Assembly (NCBI RefSeq): GCF_024397795.1
Contig: NZ_CP072983.1
Coordinates: forward strand, 1,116,001 to 1,180,000
Reading direction: 5' to 3'
Source: Lactobacillus intestinalis
Lineage (GTDB): Bacteria > Bacillota > Bacilli > Lactobacillales > Lactobacillaceae
Length of the DNA stretch: 64,000 bases
A model generated the notes under the pieces. That model was not told the origin of the DNA and did not search any database. It saw nothing but the letters and a program-made list of their open reading frames with translations. Both the position numbers and the translations under genes were made by a program. Below are positions 45,174 through 54,221 of the stretch, one piece after another; position 1 is the stretch's first letter; the number at the start of each line of letters is the position of its first letter.

Positions 45174-45869
45174 CTATGCTAAATCTTGTTGGGTTACGGT
45201 TTCTGGTAATTGCCAATCGATCGGAGTTTCTCCAAAATTAATCAAAGCTTGATTACATCTTGAAAAAGGTCGTGAACCAAAGAATCCGCGATCAGCCGAA
45301 AATGGACTTGGATGAGAAGATTTTATAATAAAGTTCTTACTTTGGTCAATTAATGGGATCTTATTTTGAGCAAATTTGCCCCATAAAATGAAAACGACTT
45401 TTCCTCTATCGCTTAATTTCTTAATAGCTTCATCAGTTAACTTCTCCCAGCCTTTTCCTTGATGACCATTTGCATGCCCATAAGGGACCGTTAAAACAGC
45501 GTTGAGCAGTAAAACTCCTTGATCTGCCCATTTCTTAAGATAACCATGATTAACAGGACGTGCGCCCACATCATCATACAACTCTTTATAAATATTTCTT
45601 AAAGACGGTGGAAGCGTTGTACCAGGCATGACTGAGAAGCTCATTCCATTAGCTTGTCCAGGATTATGATAAGGATCCTGCCCCAAAATTACCACTTTTG
45701 TTTTATCAAATGGCGTCAATTTAAAAGCAGTAAAGATATGATACATATCTGGATAAATTTGCTTAGTAGAATATTCTTCTTTTAAAAAATTATGCAAATT
45801 ACGGTAATCTTCACTTTCAAAAACTGGAGCCAAAATTTGGTCCCAATCATTACCAATTAACTTTTTCAA
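45174..45869 (-). CDS. ung: Uracil-DNA glycosylase
   Basis: Removes uracil from DNA. The family 1 enzyme of 231 residues has [18 protein letters not shown] (D65 is the water-activating residue) and the [13 protein letters not shown] loop with the catalytic histidine. The start is TTG at 45869 with GGGGG 8 bases upstream; no ATG is available nearby. First gene of ung-pta-tsaE. Confidence 0.96.
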   Translation of the reverse strand: MKKLIGNDWDQILAPVFESEDYRNLHNFLKEEYSTKQIYPDMYHIFTAFKLTPFDKTKVVILGQDPYHNPGQANGMSFSVMPGTTLPPSLRNIYKELYDDVGARPVNHGYLKKWADQGVLLLNAVLTVPYGHANGHQGKGWEKLTDEAIKKLSDRGKVVFILWGKFAQNKIPLIDQSKNFIIKSSHPSPFSADRGFFGSRPFSRCNQALINFGETPIDWQLPETVTQQDLA

Positions 45870-45938
45870 TAATTACGCCCCCTCTATTCTATTCCTCTTT
45901 ATGTTATCATTAATTTATCAAGAGATGGAGGAAAATTC

Positions 45939-46811
45939 ATGATCAAATTAGTAGCCTGTGACTTAGATGGCACCTTATTTAACAGCGACATGATTATCTC
46001 AAAAGAAAACGCTAACGCAATTCATCAAGCTCAAGAAAACGGTATTGAATTTTTAGTGGCCACTGGACGTGCTCCGAAAGAATCCCAACTTTTATTAAAA
46101 GATGCAGATATTCATACAGGATTTATCAATTTAAACGGGGCATTAGTTTTTGATAAAGATGGAAACTTAAGAGTCAAGCATGTAATTGACAAGAAAAAAG
46201 CTAAGCAAGTTATCGATCTTCTTCATCAAAATCATTTTTACTTCGAAATCATTACTCAGGATAATGTTTACACCGAAAACCTAAATTCTCGAATTTCTAA
46301 TGTGGCTCATGTCATGGTCGATTTAAATCCAGGAATGACTTTTAAGCAAGCCGTTGCTATTTCTGCCGGTAGTAAGTCAATTATGAACATGTCGCAAATC
46401 AATAATTTTAATGAATTAATTAATAATCCCGATCAGGAAATTATGAAAATAATTGCCTTTGATTCTCGAGGTCATGAAGCTTTTAAAGATATTATTAATA
46501 ATATTAATAAAATGAGAGATCTGGTAGTAACATCTAGTTCTGCTTCTAACATTGAAATCAATAATATTAATGCCCAAAAAGGAATTGCTTTACTTGAATA
46601 TGCCAAAGAAAAGAGCCTTAAGCGTGAGGAAGTGGCAGCTATCGGTGATAATTTAAATGATGAAAGTATGATTCGCAACGCTGGAACTGGAGTCGCCATG
46701 GGTAATGCCGTTCCAGCTATCAAAGAATTAGCCCAAGTTGAAACTAAAACTAACAATGAAAATGGTGTAGCCTATATTTTACATAAATTTATTGAGGATA
46801 ATGCTAACTAA
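45939..46811 (+). CDS. Cof-type HAD-superfamily phosphatase
   Basis: The 290-residue hydrolase has DLDGTLFNSDM (nucleophile D8), ATGRAPKE and GDNLNDESMIRNAG in the core, plus a C2 cap. GGAGG precedes the ATG. It is followed 14 bases later by an uncharacterised gene in the same direction. Substrate unknown. It is one of three Cof-type phosphatases in the window, with low similarity between them. Confidence 0.9.
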   Translation: MIKLVACDLDGTLFNSDMIISKENANAIHQAQENGIEFLVATGRAPKESQLLLKDADIHTGFINLNGALVFDKDGNLRVKHVIDKKKAKQVIDLLHQNHFYFEIITQDNVYTENLNSRISNVAHVMVDLNPGMTFKQAVAISAGSKSIMNMSQINNFNELINNPDQEIMKIIAFDSRGHEAFKDIINNINKMRDLVVTSSSASNIEINNINAQKGIALLEYAKEKSLKREEVAAIGDNLNDESMIRNAGTGVAMGNAVPAIKELAQVETKTNNENGVAYILHKFIEDNAN

Positions 46812-46825
46812 CAGAGGTGAGAATA

Positions 46826-47347
46826 ATGCAATTCTTGCTAGAATTAAATCAGAGAAAAGCATACGGTCAAATTCCAGTGATTGGTCCACATGGGAAAATT
46901 ATGTATATTATTCGTGGTAATCTCGATAATCCTAACCATACCCTGTATCTTTACGACATTAAAAATCATGAAGTGGGCCGACTTTTTCGCGATCGTGGTG
47001 GAATCATTGTTTCTTTTATTGTTGATGTTATCAATCATTCTTTAGTAGAAGTGAAAAAACTAAATAGTCCGGCAACTAATTTATTCTATGTTACTCGGCT
47101 TAATTATTTAGTAACTGGGAGCATAAAAAAAGGCACTTACACATTTCGATCAGGAATCAAAAATGTTGCAAATGTCAAAACTATCATGGAAAAATCAGGG
47201 GTAGTACTAGTCTGTGATATTAAAAGACCTGAGGACATTCCTTTCATCCTCCTAATTTCTGTTTTATTCACCCAGTGGCATGTTACACCGCTTAAATTAC
47301 CAACGTTTCCACCTTTATCAAATCAATTTAGGACAGACATCAACTAA
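46826..47347 (+). CDS. Conserved protein, possibly LURP-one-related (tubby-like) fold
   Basis: The 173-residue protein has alternating short beta strands (GKIMYIIRG, LYLYDIKNHEVGRLF, KGTYTFRS) and a hydrophobic C-terminal helix (PFILLISVLFTQWH). The pattern resembles LOR/YxjI-type proteins, though I cannot confirm it. ATG 46826 is chosen for GAGGTGAG upstream. It is probably cotranscribed with the HAD gene, and its stop overlaps that of the convergent acetyltransferase by 3-4 bases. Function unknown. Confidence 0.65.
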   Translation: MQFLLELNQRKAYGQIPVIGPHGKIMYIIRGNLDNPNHTLYLYDIKNHEVGRLFRDRGGIIVSFIVDVINHSLVEVKKLNSPATNLFYVTRLNYLVTGSIKKGTYTFRSGIKNVANVKTIMEKSGVVLVCDIKRPEDIPFILLISVLFTQWHVTPLKLPTFPPLSNQFRTDIN

Positions 47348-47910
47348 ATTTCTTTAACCATATGATCATAAGTCCGATCACCAATGGTCATTTCATTTTT
47401 ACTTTTATATCCCTTGTGCACATATAATTGTTGAGCACGGGGATTTTCCTTATCAACGTTTAAACTAATGAGTTTATAGCCATTATTTTGGGCAATTCTT
47501 TCAGCAAAATCCATTAATTGACTGGCGACATGCTCTCCCCAATGTTTAGGATCAACTGCCAAAGCATCAATGTACCATTCATGAGGCCAAGCTTCTTGAT
47601 CTTCAAAAATCACAGTTTGAGTTGGAAGCCCCACTTTGGGATATTCTTTTTTCAAAACAAAATCAATAATTGACTGATCGTGATATGGGTACATATCTAT
47701 CATACCAACCGGCTGATCTTGGTTATTAACTGCTACCCAAATTCGCCGATAAGAATAACGGTAATCTTCAGAAATAAAGCCTAATTTCATCAAATCATAA
47801 AATTGACTTTCTGGTAATTTTTTAATACTTTCCATATCCATCTCATCAAATATTTGTTTTAAAATGGGATAAATAAATGGAAAATCTGATTTTTTTGCTT
47901 TTCTAATCAT
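47344..47910 (-). CDS. GNAT-family N-acetyltransferase
   Basis: The 188-residue enzyme shows the GNAT core: WYIDALAVDPKHWGEHVASQL (motif A, here with H-W-G-x-x-V in place of RGxGxG/A) and LNVDKENPRAQQLYVHKGYK (motif B). Substrate unknown. GTGAGGAG precedes the ATG. A leader of about 165 nt with three hairpins and a strong promoter lies upstream, unusual for such a gene. Confidence 0.85.
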   Translation of the reverse strand: MIRKAKKSDFPFIYPILKQIFDEMDMESIKKLPESQFYDLMKLGFISEDYRYSYRRIWVAVNNQDQPVGMIDMYPYHDQSIIDFVLKKEYPKVGLPTQTVIFEDQEAWPHEWYIDALAVDPKHWGEHVASQLMDFAERIAQNNGYKLISLNVDKENPRAQQLYVHKGYKSKNEMTIGDRTYDHMVKEI

Positions 47911-47922
47911 AAAAAACTCCTC

Positions 47923-48075
47923 ACATAGAAAGACAGCTATGAGAATTCCTCATAACTGCCTATCAAGAAAGTGATATAGATATAGATGTATTCTGCCATA
48001 ATTGTTTTTGAGTAATAAGGAACTGGCAGAGACTGAATTTTGGAGATTTACATCAATGTGTGATTTCAACCTCCA
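47923..48075 (-). ncRNA. Structured leader RNA or small RNA upstream of the acetyltransferase gene
   Basis: On the minus strand three helices occur in order. GGAG/CTCC encloses ACATTGATGT. TCTGCCA/TGGCAGA has a 25-base loop. A 13-bp hairpin, AGGCAGTTATGAG with CTCATAGCTGTCT, has two G-U pairs that would be mismatches on the plus strand, pointing to RNA made from the minus strand. No ORF of over 10 codons with a ribosome site is present. It is either a cis-regulatory leader or a small RNA ending at the last hairpin. Confidence 0.45.
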
Positions 48076-48081
48076 TTAATT

Positions 48082-48109
48082 ATTATACTTCTTATAGAAA
48101 AAAGTACAA
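48082..48109 (-). promoter_or_regulatory. Promoter of the structured leader / acetyltransferase gene
   Basis: TTGTAC (48104-48109) and TATAAT (48082-48087) are 16 bp apart on the minus strand, close to the sigma-A ideal. Initiation would fall near 48075. Between here and the tpiA terminator (48110-48195) I see only AT-rich sequence. Confidence 0.7.
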
Positions 48110-48195
48110 GTGATAAACAGTTATTTTCCTTTTAAAAATAATTGTTATATCGCCTTTTAGTTATATTATTCTCAAAATTTATTGTTATTTTATCA

Positions 48196-48231
48196 TCAAA
48201 AAAGCCTCTGCCGGAGCAGAGACTTTTTTAT
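48196..48231 (-). terminator. Intrinsic terminator of the glycolytic operon
   Basis: On the minus strand AAAAAAGTCTCTGC-TCCG-GCAGAGGCTTTTTT (one G-U pair) is a strong terminator 11 bases past the tpiA stop. Confidence 0.9.
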
Positions 48232-48241
48232 TTATTACAAA

Positions 48242-48997
48242 TTAGTCTTGGTAGTTAACTAAAGCCAAGAATGATTCTGGATCAAGTGAAGCACCACCAA
48301 CTAATCCACCATCGATGTCTGGCTTAGACATCAATTCTTTAATGTTAGCTGGCTTTACTGAACCGCCGTATTGGATACGAACGTTTTCAGCAGTTTCTTC
48401 GTTGTACAAGTCCTTAACAGTTTCACGAATAGTCTTGCACATTTCTTCAGCTTGGTCTGATGAAGCAGTCTTACCAGTACCAATAGCCCAGATTGGTTCA
48501 TAAGCAATAACAAGCTTTGAAACTTGATCTGCAGTTAAACCATCTAAAGCAGCCTTAATTTGAGCAACAACCCATTCATTTTGCTTGTTAGCTTCACGAG
48601 TTTCAAGTGATTCACCACAGCAAATAATTGGAGTTACTCCATTAGCAAATAAAGCCTTAGCCTTCTTGTTGATGTCTTCATCAGTTTCGTGGAAGTAACC
48701 ACGACGTTCTGAGTGACCAATAATACAATAGTCAATACCCATTTCGTTCAAAACCTTAGGTGAAGTTTCACCAGTAAATGCACCTTCAACTTCAAAGTAT
48801 GCATTTTCTGCACCAGTATGTAAGTTTGATCCTTCAGCGCTCTTCTTTAAAACGTAAAGATCAACTGCAGGAGCAGCAATAACTGATTCAACTTTACTTG
48901 GGTCTGGCAACTTACCCTTAACTGCATCAACAAATTCAGCAGTTTGTTCTGGGTTCATGTGTAATTTCCAGTTACCAGCAATAATTGGTGTACGCAT
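48242..48997 (-). CDS. tpiA: Triosephosphate isomerase
   Basis: Interconverts dihydroxyacetone phosphate and glyceraldehyde-3-phosphate. The 251-residue TIM barrel has GNWKLHMN (catalytic Lys), [12 protein letters not shown] (His) and [17 protein letters not shown] (Glu and the mobile loop). AAGGA precedes the ATG. It is the last gene of the cggR-gap-pgk-tpiA operon, 21 bases after pgk. Codon use is strongly biased, as in highly expressed genes. Confidence 0.98.
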   Translation of the reverse strand: MRTPIIAGNWKLHMNPEQTAEFVDAVKGKLPDPSKVESVIAAPAVDLYVLKKSAEGSNLHTGAENAYFEVEGAFTGETSPKVLNEMGIDYCIIGHSERRGYFHETDEDINKKAKALFANGVTPIICCGESLETREANKQNEWVVAQIKAALDGLTADQVSKLVIAYEPIWAIGTGKTASSDQAEEMCKTIRETVKDLYNEETAENVRIQYGGSVKPANIKELMSKPDIDGGLVGGASLDPESFLALVNYQD

Positions 48998-49018
48998 TAA
49001 AATTATCCTTCCTTTTTT

Positions 49019-50230
49019 CTACTTATCAGAAACGCAAGCGATACCTGGTAATTCCTTACCTTCAAGATAGTTAAGTGATGCACCACCACCAGTAGAAATG
49101 TGGCTAATCTTAGGAGCAATACCCAATTGCTTAGCAGCTGCAGTTGAGTCACCACCACCGATAATAGTTACGGCATCCTTCAAGTTAGCTAAAGCACGGC
49201 CAACTTCCAAAGTACCTTCAGCAAAGTTTGGCATTTCGAATGCACCCATAGGTCCGTTCCAAACAACAGTCTTAGCATCCTTTAAGATGTCCTTGAACTT
49301 TTCAACAGTCTTAGGGCCGATGTCCAAGCCCATCATGTTGTCAGGAATATCGTCACCTACAACTTCACGTGAAGCATCGTTTGAGAATTCAGTAGCAGCA
49401 ACGTTGTCAACTGGAAGAACAATCTTGTCGCCAGCCTTTTCAAGCAAGCTCTTAGCAAGTTCTACCTTGTCAGCTTCGAATAATGACTTACCAATCTTGT
49501 GACCTTGAGCAGCCAAGAAAGTATAAGCCATACCACCACCGATTAAAATGTGATCTGACTTAGGAATCAAGTTTTCAATAACACCGATCTTATCTGAAAC
49601 CTTAGCACCACCAAGGATGGTTACAAATGGGTGAACTGGGTTTTCAACAGCGTCACCTAAGAACTTGATTTCCTTTTCAAGTAAGTAACCAGCTGCTGCA
49701 GGCTTACCAGCCTTCTTCATAGCAGTTGCAATACCTACGTTTGAAGCGTGACTTCTGTGAGCAGTCCCAAAAGCATCGTTTACAAACATGTCACCAAGGC
49801 TTGCCCAGTATTCACCAAGCTTAGGATCATTGCCTGATTCACGCTTACCAAAGTCGTTGTCGATATCTTGGAATCTAGTGTTTTCAAGAACAACAACGTC
49901 GCCGTCTTTCATGTTGTCGATAGTTTCTTCAACTTCCTTACCTTCATTTTCAGGTACGAAAGTTACAGGCTTCTTAAGTAATTCACTTAAACGTTCTGCA
50001 ACAGGCTTTAATGATAATTCTTTCTTATCATCGTCGCTCTTAATACGGCCCAAGTGTGAAAGTAAAATTGCCTTACCACCGTGATTAATAATGTATTCAA
50101 TAGTAGGAAGTGCAGCAACAATACGGTTGTCATCACCAATAACGCCGTCTTTAATAGGAACATTAAAGTCTACACGAACTAAAACCTTTTTTCCTTTAAG
50201 ATCGAGATCTGAAACGATTAATTTAGCCAT
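49019..50230 (-). CDS. pgk: Phosphoglycerate kinase
   Basis: Makes ATP and 3-phosphoglycerate from 1,3-bisphosphoglycerate. The 403-residue enzyme has [22 protein letters not shown] and the nucleotide loop [13 protein letters not shown]. The ATG at 50230 follows GGAGGG; a TTG one codon earlier is also open. A GC-rich terminator-like hairpin lies between gap and pgk. Strong codon bias gives long antisense frames, which are not genes. Confidence 0.98.
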   Translation of the reverse strand: MAKLIVSDLDLKGKKVLVRVDFNVPIKDGVIGDDNRIVAALPTIEYIINHGGKAILLSHLGRIKSDDDKKELSLKPVAERLSELLKKPVTFVPENEGKEVEETIDNMKDGDVVVLENTRFQDIDNDFGKRESGNDPKLGEYWASLGDMFVNDAFGTAHRSHASNVGIATAMKKAGKPAAAGYLLEKEIKFLGDAVENPVHPFVTILGGAKVSDKIGVIENLIPKSDHILIGGGMAYTFLAAQGHKIGKSLFEADKVELAKSLLEKAGDKIVLPVDNVAATEFSNDASREVVGDDIPDNMMGLDIGPKTVEKFKDILKDAKTVVWNGPMGAFEMPNFAEGTLEVGRALANLKDAVTIIGGGDSTAAAKQLGIAPKISHISTGGGASLNYLEGKELPGIACVSDK

Positions 50231-50268
50231 CAAAATCCCTCCGAAATTGATTTTATTATTTTTTCTTC

Positions 50269-50302
50269 AAAAAAAGGCGGAGGGGAAGAATCTCCCTCCG
50301 CC
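50269..50302 (-). terminator. Terminator-like hairpin between gap and pgk
   Basis: On the minus strand GGCGGAGGGA-loop-CCCCTCCGCC is followed by seven T. It is the most GC-rich stem in the window, inside an operon, so it probably lets only part of the gap transcripts continue into pgk-tpiA. Confidence 0.85.
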
Positions 50303-50346
50303 TTCTTCATTACCACTAACGTTAATCAGTTAATGAAAATTAATGA

Positions 50347-51363
50347 TTAAAGAGTAGCAAAGTGTAACAAAGTACGAACCATTTGGCAAGTGAATGAGTA
50401 TTCATTGTCGTACCAAGCAACAGTCTTAACTAATTGGTTGTCGCCTGCAGTAGTTACCATGGTTTGAGTTGGGTCAAAGATTGAACCAGCAGTCATACCT
50501 AAAACATCAGTTGAAACGATGTCGTGGTCGTTGTATGCAAATGAAGGACTTTCGTACTTCTTCATAGCTGCGTTAACTTCGTCAGCAGTTACCTTCTTGC
50601 CCAATACTGATACTAATTCAGTTACTGAACCATCTGGAACTGGAACACGTTGTGCGTGACCGTTCAACTTACCATTCAATTCTGGGATAACAAGGCCGAT
50701 AGCCTTAGCAGCACCAGTTGAGTGAGGAATAATGTTGATAGCAGCAGCACGTGCTGAACGGAAGTTACCACCACGTACAGGACCATCCAAAAGCATTTGA
50801 GTTGAAGTGTATGCGTGGATAGTAGTCATAGTACCAACTTCAATGCCGAATTCCTTTTGTAAAGCATTAACCATTGGTGCCAATGAGTTAGTAGTACATG
50901 AACCAGCTGAAACGATCTTGTCGTTAGCGTCCAAAGTGTTTTGGTTAACACCGTAAACGATAGTCTTCAAGTCGTTACCTGCAGGTGCTGAAATCAATAC
51001 ACGCTTTGCACCAGCTTCAAGGTGAGCTTCTGACTTAGCCTTGCTAGTGTAGAAACCAGTACATTCAAGAACGAAGTCAACACCATCGTTCTTAACCCAT
51101 GGAATGTTTTGTGCTTGTGGTTCAGCGTATACACGGTACTTCTTGCCGTCTACAACGATTGAGTCGTCAGTTGCTGAAACTTCGTGGTCAAAAGTACCAT
51201 GAGTTGAGTCGTACTTAAGCAAGTGTGCCAAAAGTGCTGGAGTAGTCAAGTCGTTAATTGCAACAACTTCGATATCCTTTGACTTTTCGCCCAAATCCAT
51301 AATACGACGGAATGCTAAACGACCAATACGGCCGAAACCGTTAATACCAATTTTAACTGTCAT
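50347..51363 (-). CDS. gap: Glyceraldehyde-3-phosphate dehydrogenase
   Basis: The NAD-dependent glycolytic enzyme, 338 residues. NAD site [15 protein letters not shown], active cysteine C156 in [13 protein letters not shown] (SAGSC rather than the usual SNASC), and [24 protein letters not shown] precedes the ATG. It lies 53 bases after cggR and before a terminator-like hairpin, matching the usual excess of gap message. Confidence 0.98.
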   Translation of the reverse strand: MTVKIGINGFGRIGRLAFRRIMDLGEKSKDIEVVAINDLTTPALLAHLLKYDSTHGTFDHEVSATDDSIVVDGKKYRVYAEPQAQNIPWVKNDGVDFVLECTGFYTSKAKSEAHLEAGAKRVLISAPAGNDLKTIVYGVNQNTLDANDKIVSAGSCTTNSLAPMVNALQKEFGIEVGTMTTIHAYTSTQMLLDGPVRGGNFRSARAAAINIIPHSTGAAKAIGLVIPELNGKLNGHAQRVPVPDGSVTELVSVLGKKVTADEVNAAMKKYESPSFAYNDHDIVSTDVLGMTAGSIFDPTQTMVTTAGDNQLVKTVAWYDNEYSFTCQMVRTLLHFATL

Positions 51364-51416
51364 ATCCTAAAGTCCTCCTTAAGAACTATAAACAACAATT
51401 TATTTTAAACAGGAAT

Positions 51417-52448
51417 TTATTTCCTCTTTAAAATCTTATTTGAGGCGCCCTCATCAGTAATTAACCAGGTTTGACGAGGCGCATTAGGCATATAAGCTTT
51501 GATTGCTTCTGCTTTTCTTGCTCCACAAGCAAATGCAAATATGTGAGGTATTTTCTTTAGATTCTCAAACTGCAATCCAACCTGGGTGATGCGGTCAACA
51601 ATCTTTCCTTTGTCATCGAAGAAACACCCGAAACATTCGGTGACAGCATGCTTTTCGCGAAGCTCAGAAAGCTTAATAGAATTATAGCCCCTACGCTGTG
51701 CCATTTCTTGAGCTAAGCCAATCCCATGAATCACAGCATCACTTTGCGAAATATCTTGCAGCAAGTCCGCAATCGTATCTTCACGAATCAAAGATTTATA
51801 AGCAGCTTCTGACACCTGCTCCGGCAAATACAAAGTTTTATATGAGCCGTTGGTTTTAGCTGCCATTTCTTGAACAATTGTGTTACTTTGAGTTGCAACA
51901 TTCTCGCCCAAGGCTCCACGACCGGGAACAAATTCTAGTTGACGGTTATTACTCAAGCTACTTGATAAATACTTCGCGGCTTTAGCTAAAGCCGCCCCAC
52001 CTAGAACAGTAATAATTGAATGACCTAACGGTAGAAGTAAATCCAATGCAGAATTTAGCTCTTCCCCCATTTCTTCAAAAACTCGATCTTGTAAATCTGC
52101 ATTACCAGGAACAATAATGGTTCTTTCAATACCAAGTTTTTTAGCTAATTTAACCTCGTTTTCACCAGCGTTAAATAAGCGGTCAATCAACGGAGCTGCA
52201 TCTTGTAATGTTTTCTCGCCCTTTTCAGTTAGGAACATTCCAAAGTTTTTAATCTCAATCAAACCAAGCTTTTTCAAATATTCTGTCTCAGTTCGAACAT
52301 TACGCTCAGAAAGTCCTAAATGTTGAGCTACGACTCTACGCCCAACTGGCGCATTTAATGAAATCTGCTCAAGAACAAGATATCTTTGTCGAAGAATCTT
52401 TAAAACGTCAGGAACGAGAGCTTCGAGCAAGGAAAAGTCCGAGTTCAT
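51417..52448 (-). CDS. cggR: Central glycolytic genes regulator CggR
   Basis: A SorC/DeoR-type repressor of the gap operon, released by fructose-1,6-bisphosphate. It has 343 residues from ATG 52448 (GGAAGGAGGGAG upstream); the frame is open 40 codons further, across its own operator. The N-terminal HTH includes VGRRVVAQHLGLSERNVRTE, and the C-terminal sugar-binding domain has VLGGAALAKAAKYL and FACGARKAEAIKAYMP. It is autoregulated through the operator at 52465-52507. Confidence 0.96.
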   Translation of the reverse strand: MNSDFSLLEALVPDVLKILRQRYLVLEQISLNAPVGRRVVAQHLGLSERNVRTETEYLKKLGLIEIKNFGMFLTEKGEKTLQDAAPLIDRLFNAGENEVKLAKKLGIERTIIVPGNADLQDRVFEEMGEELNSALDLLLPLGHSIITVLGGAALAKAAKYLSSSLSNNRQLEFVPGRGALGENVATQSNTIVQEMAAKTNGSYKTLYLPEQVSEAAYKSLIREDTIADLLQDISQSDAVIHGIGLAQEMAQRRGYNSIKLSELREKHAVTECFGCFFDDKGKIVDRITQVGLQFENLKKIPHIFAFACGARKAEAIKAYMPNAPRQTWLITDEGASNKILKRK

Positions 52449-52464
52449 GAGCTCCCTCCTTCCC

Positions 52465-52507
52465 CTGGGACATAATGTGACCCAAGATGTGTCATTTTTC
52501 GTCCCAG
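52465..52507 (-). promoter_or_regulatory. CggR operator
   Basis: On the minus strand there are two half-sites GGGAC-N6-TGAC and GGGTC-N6-TGTC, the pattern known for B. subtilis CggR (CGGGAC-N6-TGTC repeated). The outer arms CTGGGAC and GTCCCAG also form a perfect 7-bp inverted repeat. It lies between the promoter and the cggR start. Confidence 0.85.
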
Positions 52508-52579
52508 AATGCTTAAAAATATAAGAGAAACGTAGCTTCAATAAATCTTTAACTCCTACATTTCTCAATCGACATTGTT

Positions 52580-52608
52580 AGTATAACAATGAATTTTTTG
52601 TAATTCAA
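52580..52608 (-). promoter_or_regulatory. Promoter of the cggR-gap-pgk-tpiA operon
   Basis: TTGAAT (52603-52608) and TATACT (52580-52585) with a 17-bp spacer on the minus strand. Initiation near 52573 gives a 125-base leader containing the CggR operator. Confidence 0.82.
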
Positions 52609-52700
52609 GAAAAAACTTGTGTATTTTAAAAATATTCTAAATCGAGTGAAAAGGTTTTTATTTAGATTCGTTTTCTGCTATACTGAAAAAGGTATTATTT

Positions 52701-52772
52701 GGGTCTTTAGTGTAATGGATCGCACGTAAGATTCCGGTTCTTAAAATCTGGGTTCGACTCCCAGGGGACCCA
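52701..52772 (+). tRNA. tRNA-Arg (anticodon CCG)
   Basis: A full cloverleaf of 72 bases: acceptor GGGTCTT/GGGACCC with two G-U pairs; D stem GTGT/GCAC; anticodon stem TAAGA/TCTTA with loop TTCCGGT (anticodon CCG); T arm CTGGG-TTCGACT-CCCAG. The CCA end is not encoded. TATACT at about 52679-52684, with TTTATT 16 bp upstream, is the likely promoter, and a terminator follows at once. It reads the rare CGG codon. Confidence 0.95.
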
Positions 52773-52775
52773 TTC

Positions 52776-52811
52776 AAAAAAGCGAGGAGATATCTCCTCG
52801 CTTTTATTTTT
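52776..52811. terminator. Bidirectional terminator after tRNA-Arg
   Basis: AAAAGCGAGGAG-ATAT-CTCCTCGCTTTT is a perfect 28-base palindrome with further A and T tracts. It ends the tRNA transcript, and on the minus strand it overlaps the stop codon of the glycosyltransferase gene. Confidence 0.93.
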
Positions 52812-53730
52812 TCTCTTGAACAATGTATATCGGACGCCTCTTTACTTGTAAGAAAATTTTCCCAATATAGCGACCAATAACGCCAATGCAGAGTAACTGC
52901 AGACCTCCAATCAGCAAAATTATACTGACTAAAGATGCCCAGCCAAAAACATCTGTATTGGGATTGATAATGTGGCGCACAATTACTACAATCAGGCTCA
53001 CAATTGAAATTATAAAAGATACACTTCCAATCCACACCGCAATATTTAACGGTGCCTGTGAAAAGTCTGCGATTCCAGCAAAAGCATACTTAAATAGCTC
53101 CCAAGTAGTCCAATCACTTTTTCCCGCAACTCTTTCAACGTTTTGATAATCCAAGTATTTTGTCCTAAAACCTACCCAGGAAAAGATACCTTTAGAAAAA
53201 CGACTATATTCTTTTAACGATAAAACAGCATCCACCATTTGTCTTGTCATCATTCGATAATCACGAGCACCGGGCACAATATGAGTATTAGAAACCTGAT
53301 TAATAAACTTGTAAAACATCCCACTAAAGAAAGATTTAATCTTACTTTCTCCATTACGATCCGTTCGACGAGTCCCAATGCAATCCCATTCACCAGTTTG
53401 AAGCAATTTATACATAATGGGTAAAAAAGATGGCGGATCTTGTAAATCTGCATCCATATCCACCACATAATCTCCAGTTGCTGCTTGTAACCCAGCGTAT
53501 AAAGCCGCCTCTTTCCCGAAATTTCGCGAAAAAGAGATGTAATGAACATTTGGATTCTTTTCATGTAGCTGCCGTAATTCAGCTAAGGTTTTATCAGTAG
53601 AACCATCATTCACAAACCAATATTCAACTTTAACGTCCATCTTCCTAACTACTTTTTCAACTGCTTCATAAAAAAGCGGCAGCGCTTCTTCTTCATCATA
53701 GCAAGGGACTACAATTGATATCTTCTTCAC
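52804..53730 (-). CDS. GtrB-like polyprenyl-phosphate glycosyltransferase (GT2)
   Basis: Expected to move a sugar from a nucleotide donor to undecaprenyl phosphate at the inner face of the membrane. The 308-residue protein has IVVPCYDEEEALP, FVNDGSTD and DMDADLQDPP (DxD) in the GT-A domain (about 1-225) and two C-terminal membrane helices (about 235-260 and 265-290), as in GtrB/DPM1-like enzymes. It follows the gtrA-like gene by 6 bases. In other bacteria such pairs glycosylate wall polymers or lipoteichoic acid. Confidence 0.9.
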   Translation of the reverse strand: MKKISIVVPCYDEEEALPLFYEAVEKVVRKMDVKVEYWFVNDGSTDKTLAELRQLHEKNPNVHYISFSRNFGKEAALYAGLQAATGDYVVDMDADLQDPPSFLPIMYKLLQTGEWDCIGTRRTDRNGESKIKSFFSGMFYKFINQVSNTHIVPGARDYRMMTRQMVDAVLSLKEYSRFSKGIFSWVGFRTKYLDYQNVERVAGKSDWTTWELFKYAFAGIADFSQAPLNIAVWIGSVSFIISIVSLIVVIVRHIINPNTDVFGWASLVSIILLIGGLQLLCIGVIGRYIGKIFLQVKRRPIYIVQEKK

Positions 53731-53736
53731 TCTAGC

Positions 53737-54147
53737 TCATCCCTTCTTAAAAGTAATTGCTTTATTAATTCCAAATTGAATAAGTGTTGCAATTATCGTA
53801 GAGATAGCCTTAACGAGCAATTTATCTTGTCTGAGCAAGCTCACAAAAATGAATAAACAAATTGTCGTAAAAATGGTCGTAATCTGGCCCACGATATAAT
53901 ATTCAACAAATCTTTTAATTAAATGATCGTGAACTTTAAAATTTGCATAACTATTCCAAAGGAAGTTATTTATTAAACCACAACTTGAAGAAATCAAATT
54001 GGCAAGTTCTACTCTCATTTCTGTCATGAGAGTTAAAGTTGAATAGATTCCAAAATCAACAATCAAACCTAATATCCCAATCAAGCCATATCTAATTAAT
54101 TGAATGAAATCTTCACTTTTTATAATTGCTAATACCTTACCTTGCAT
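53737..54147 (-). CDS. GtrA-family membrane protein (possible lipid-sugar flippase)
   Basis: About 136 residues, four membrane helices. FIQLIRYGLIGILGLIVDFGIY and NFLWNSYANF are GtrA (PF04138) blocks. GtrA proteins are thought to flip polyprenyl-phosphate sugars made by GtrB. The ATG at 54147 has GAGGG upstream; a TTG-started frame to 54162 is less likely. It is followed by the GT2 gene. Confidence 0.87.
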   Translation of the reverse strand: MQGKVLAIIKSEDFIQLIRYGLIGILGLIVDFGIYSTLTLMTEMRVELANLISSSCGLINNFLWNSYANFKVHDHLIKRFVEYYIVGQITTIFTTICLFIFVSLLRQDKLLVKAISTIIATLIQFGINKAITFKKG

Positions 54148-54221
54148 TACTACCCTCAACAATTCCTTAACACTTATAAGTCTTGTATTCTAGAACAAAA
54201 GTAGCAGTAAGACAAGAATTT

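Noticed and set aside
47911..48110. T-box riboswitch or holin-like type I toxin gene upstream of the acetyltransferase
   Set aside because: The T-box antiterminator sequence is absent, and neither strand has a hydrophobic ORF with a ribosome site; only unexplained hairpins remain.
49098..50084. Long plus-strand frames (134 and 98 codons) opposite pgk
   Set aside because: They arise from the strong codon bias of pgk on the other strand and have no ribosome sites. Similar shadows oppose tpiA, pgi, ackA, potA and glmS.
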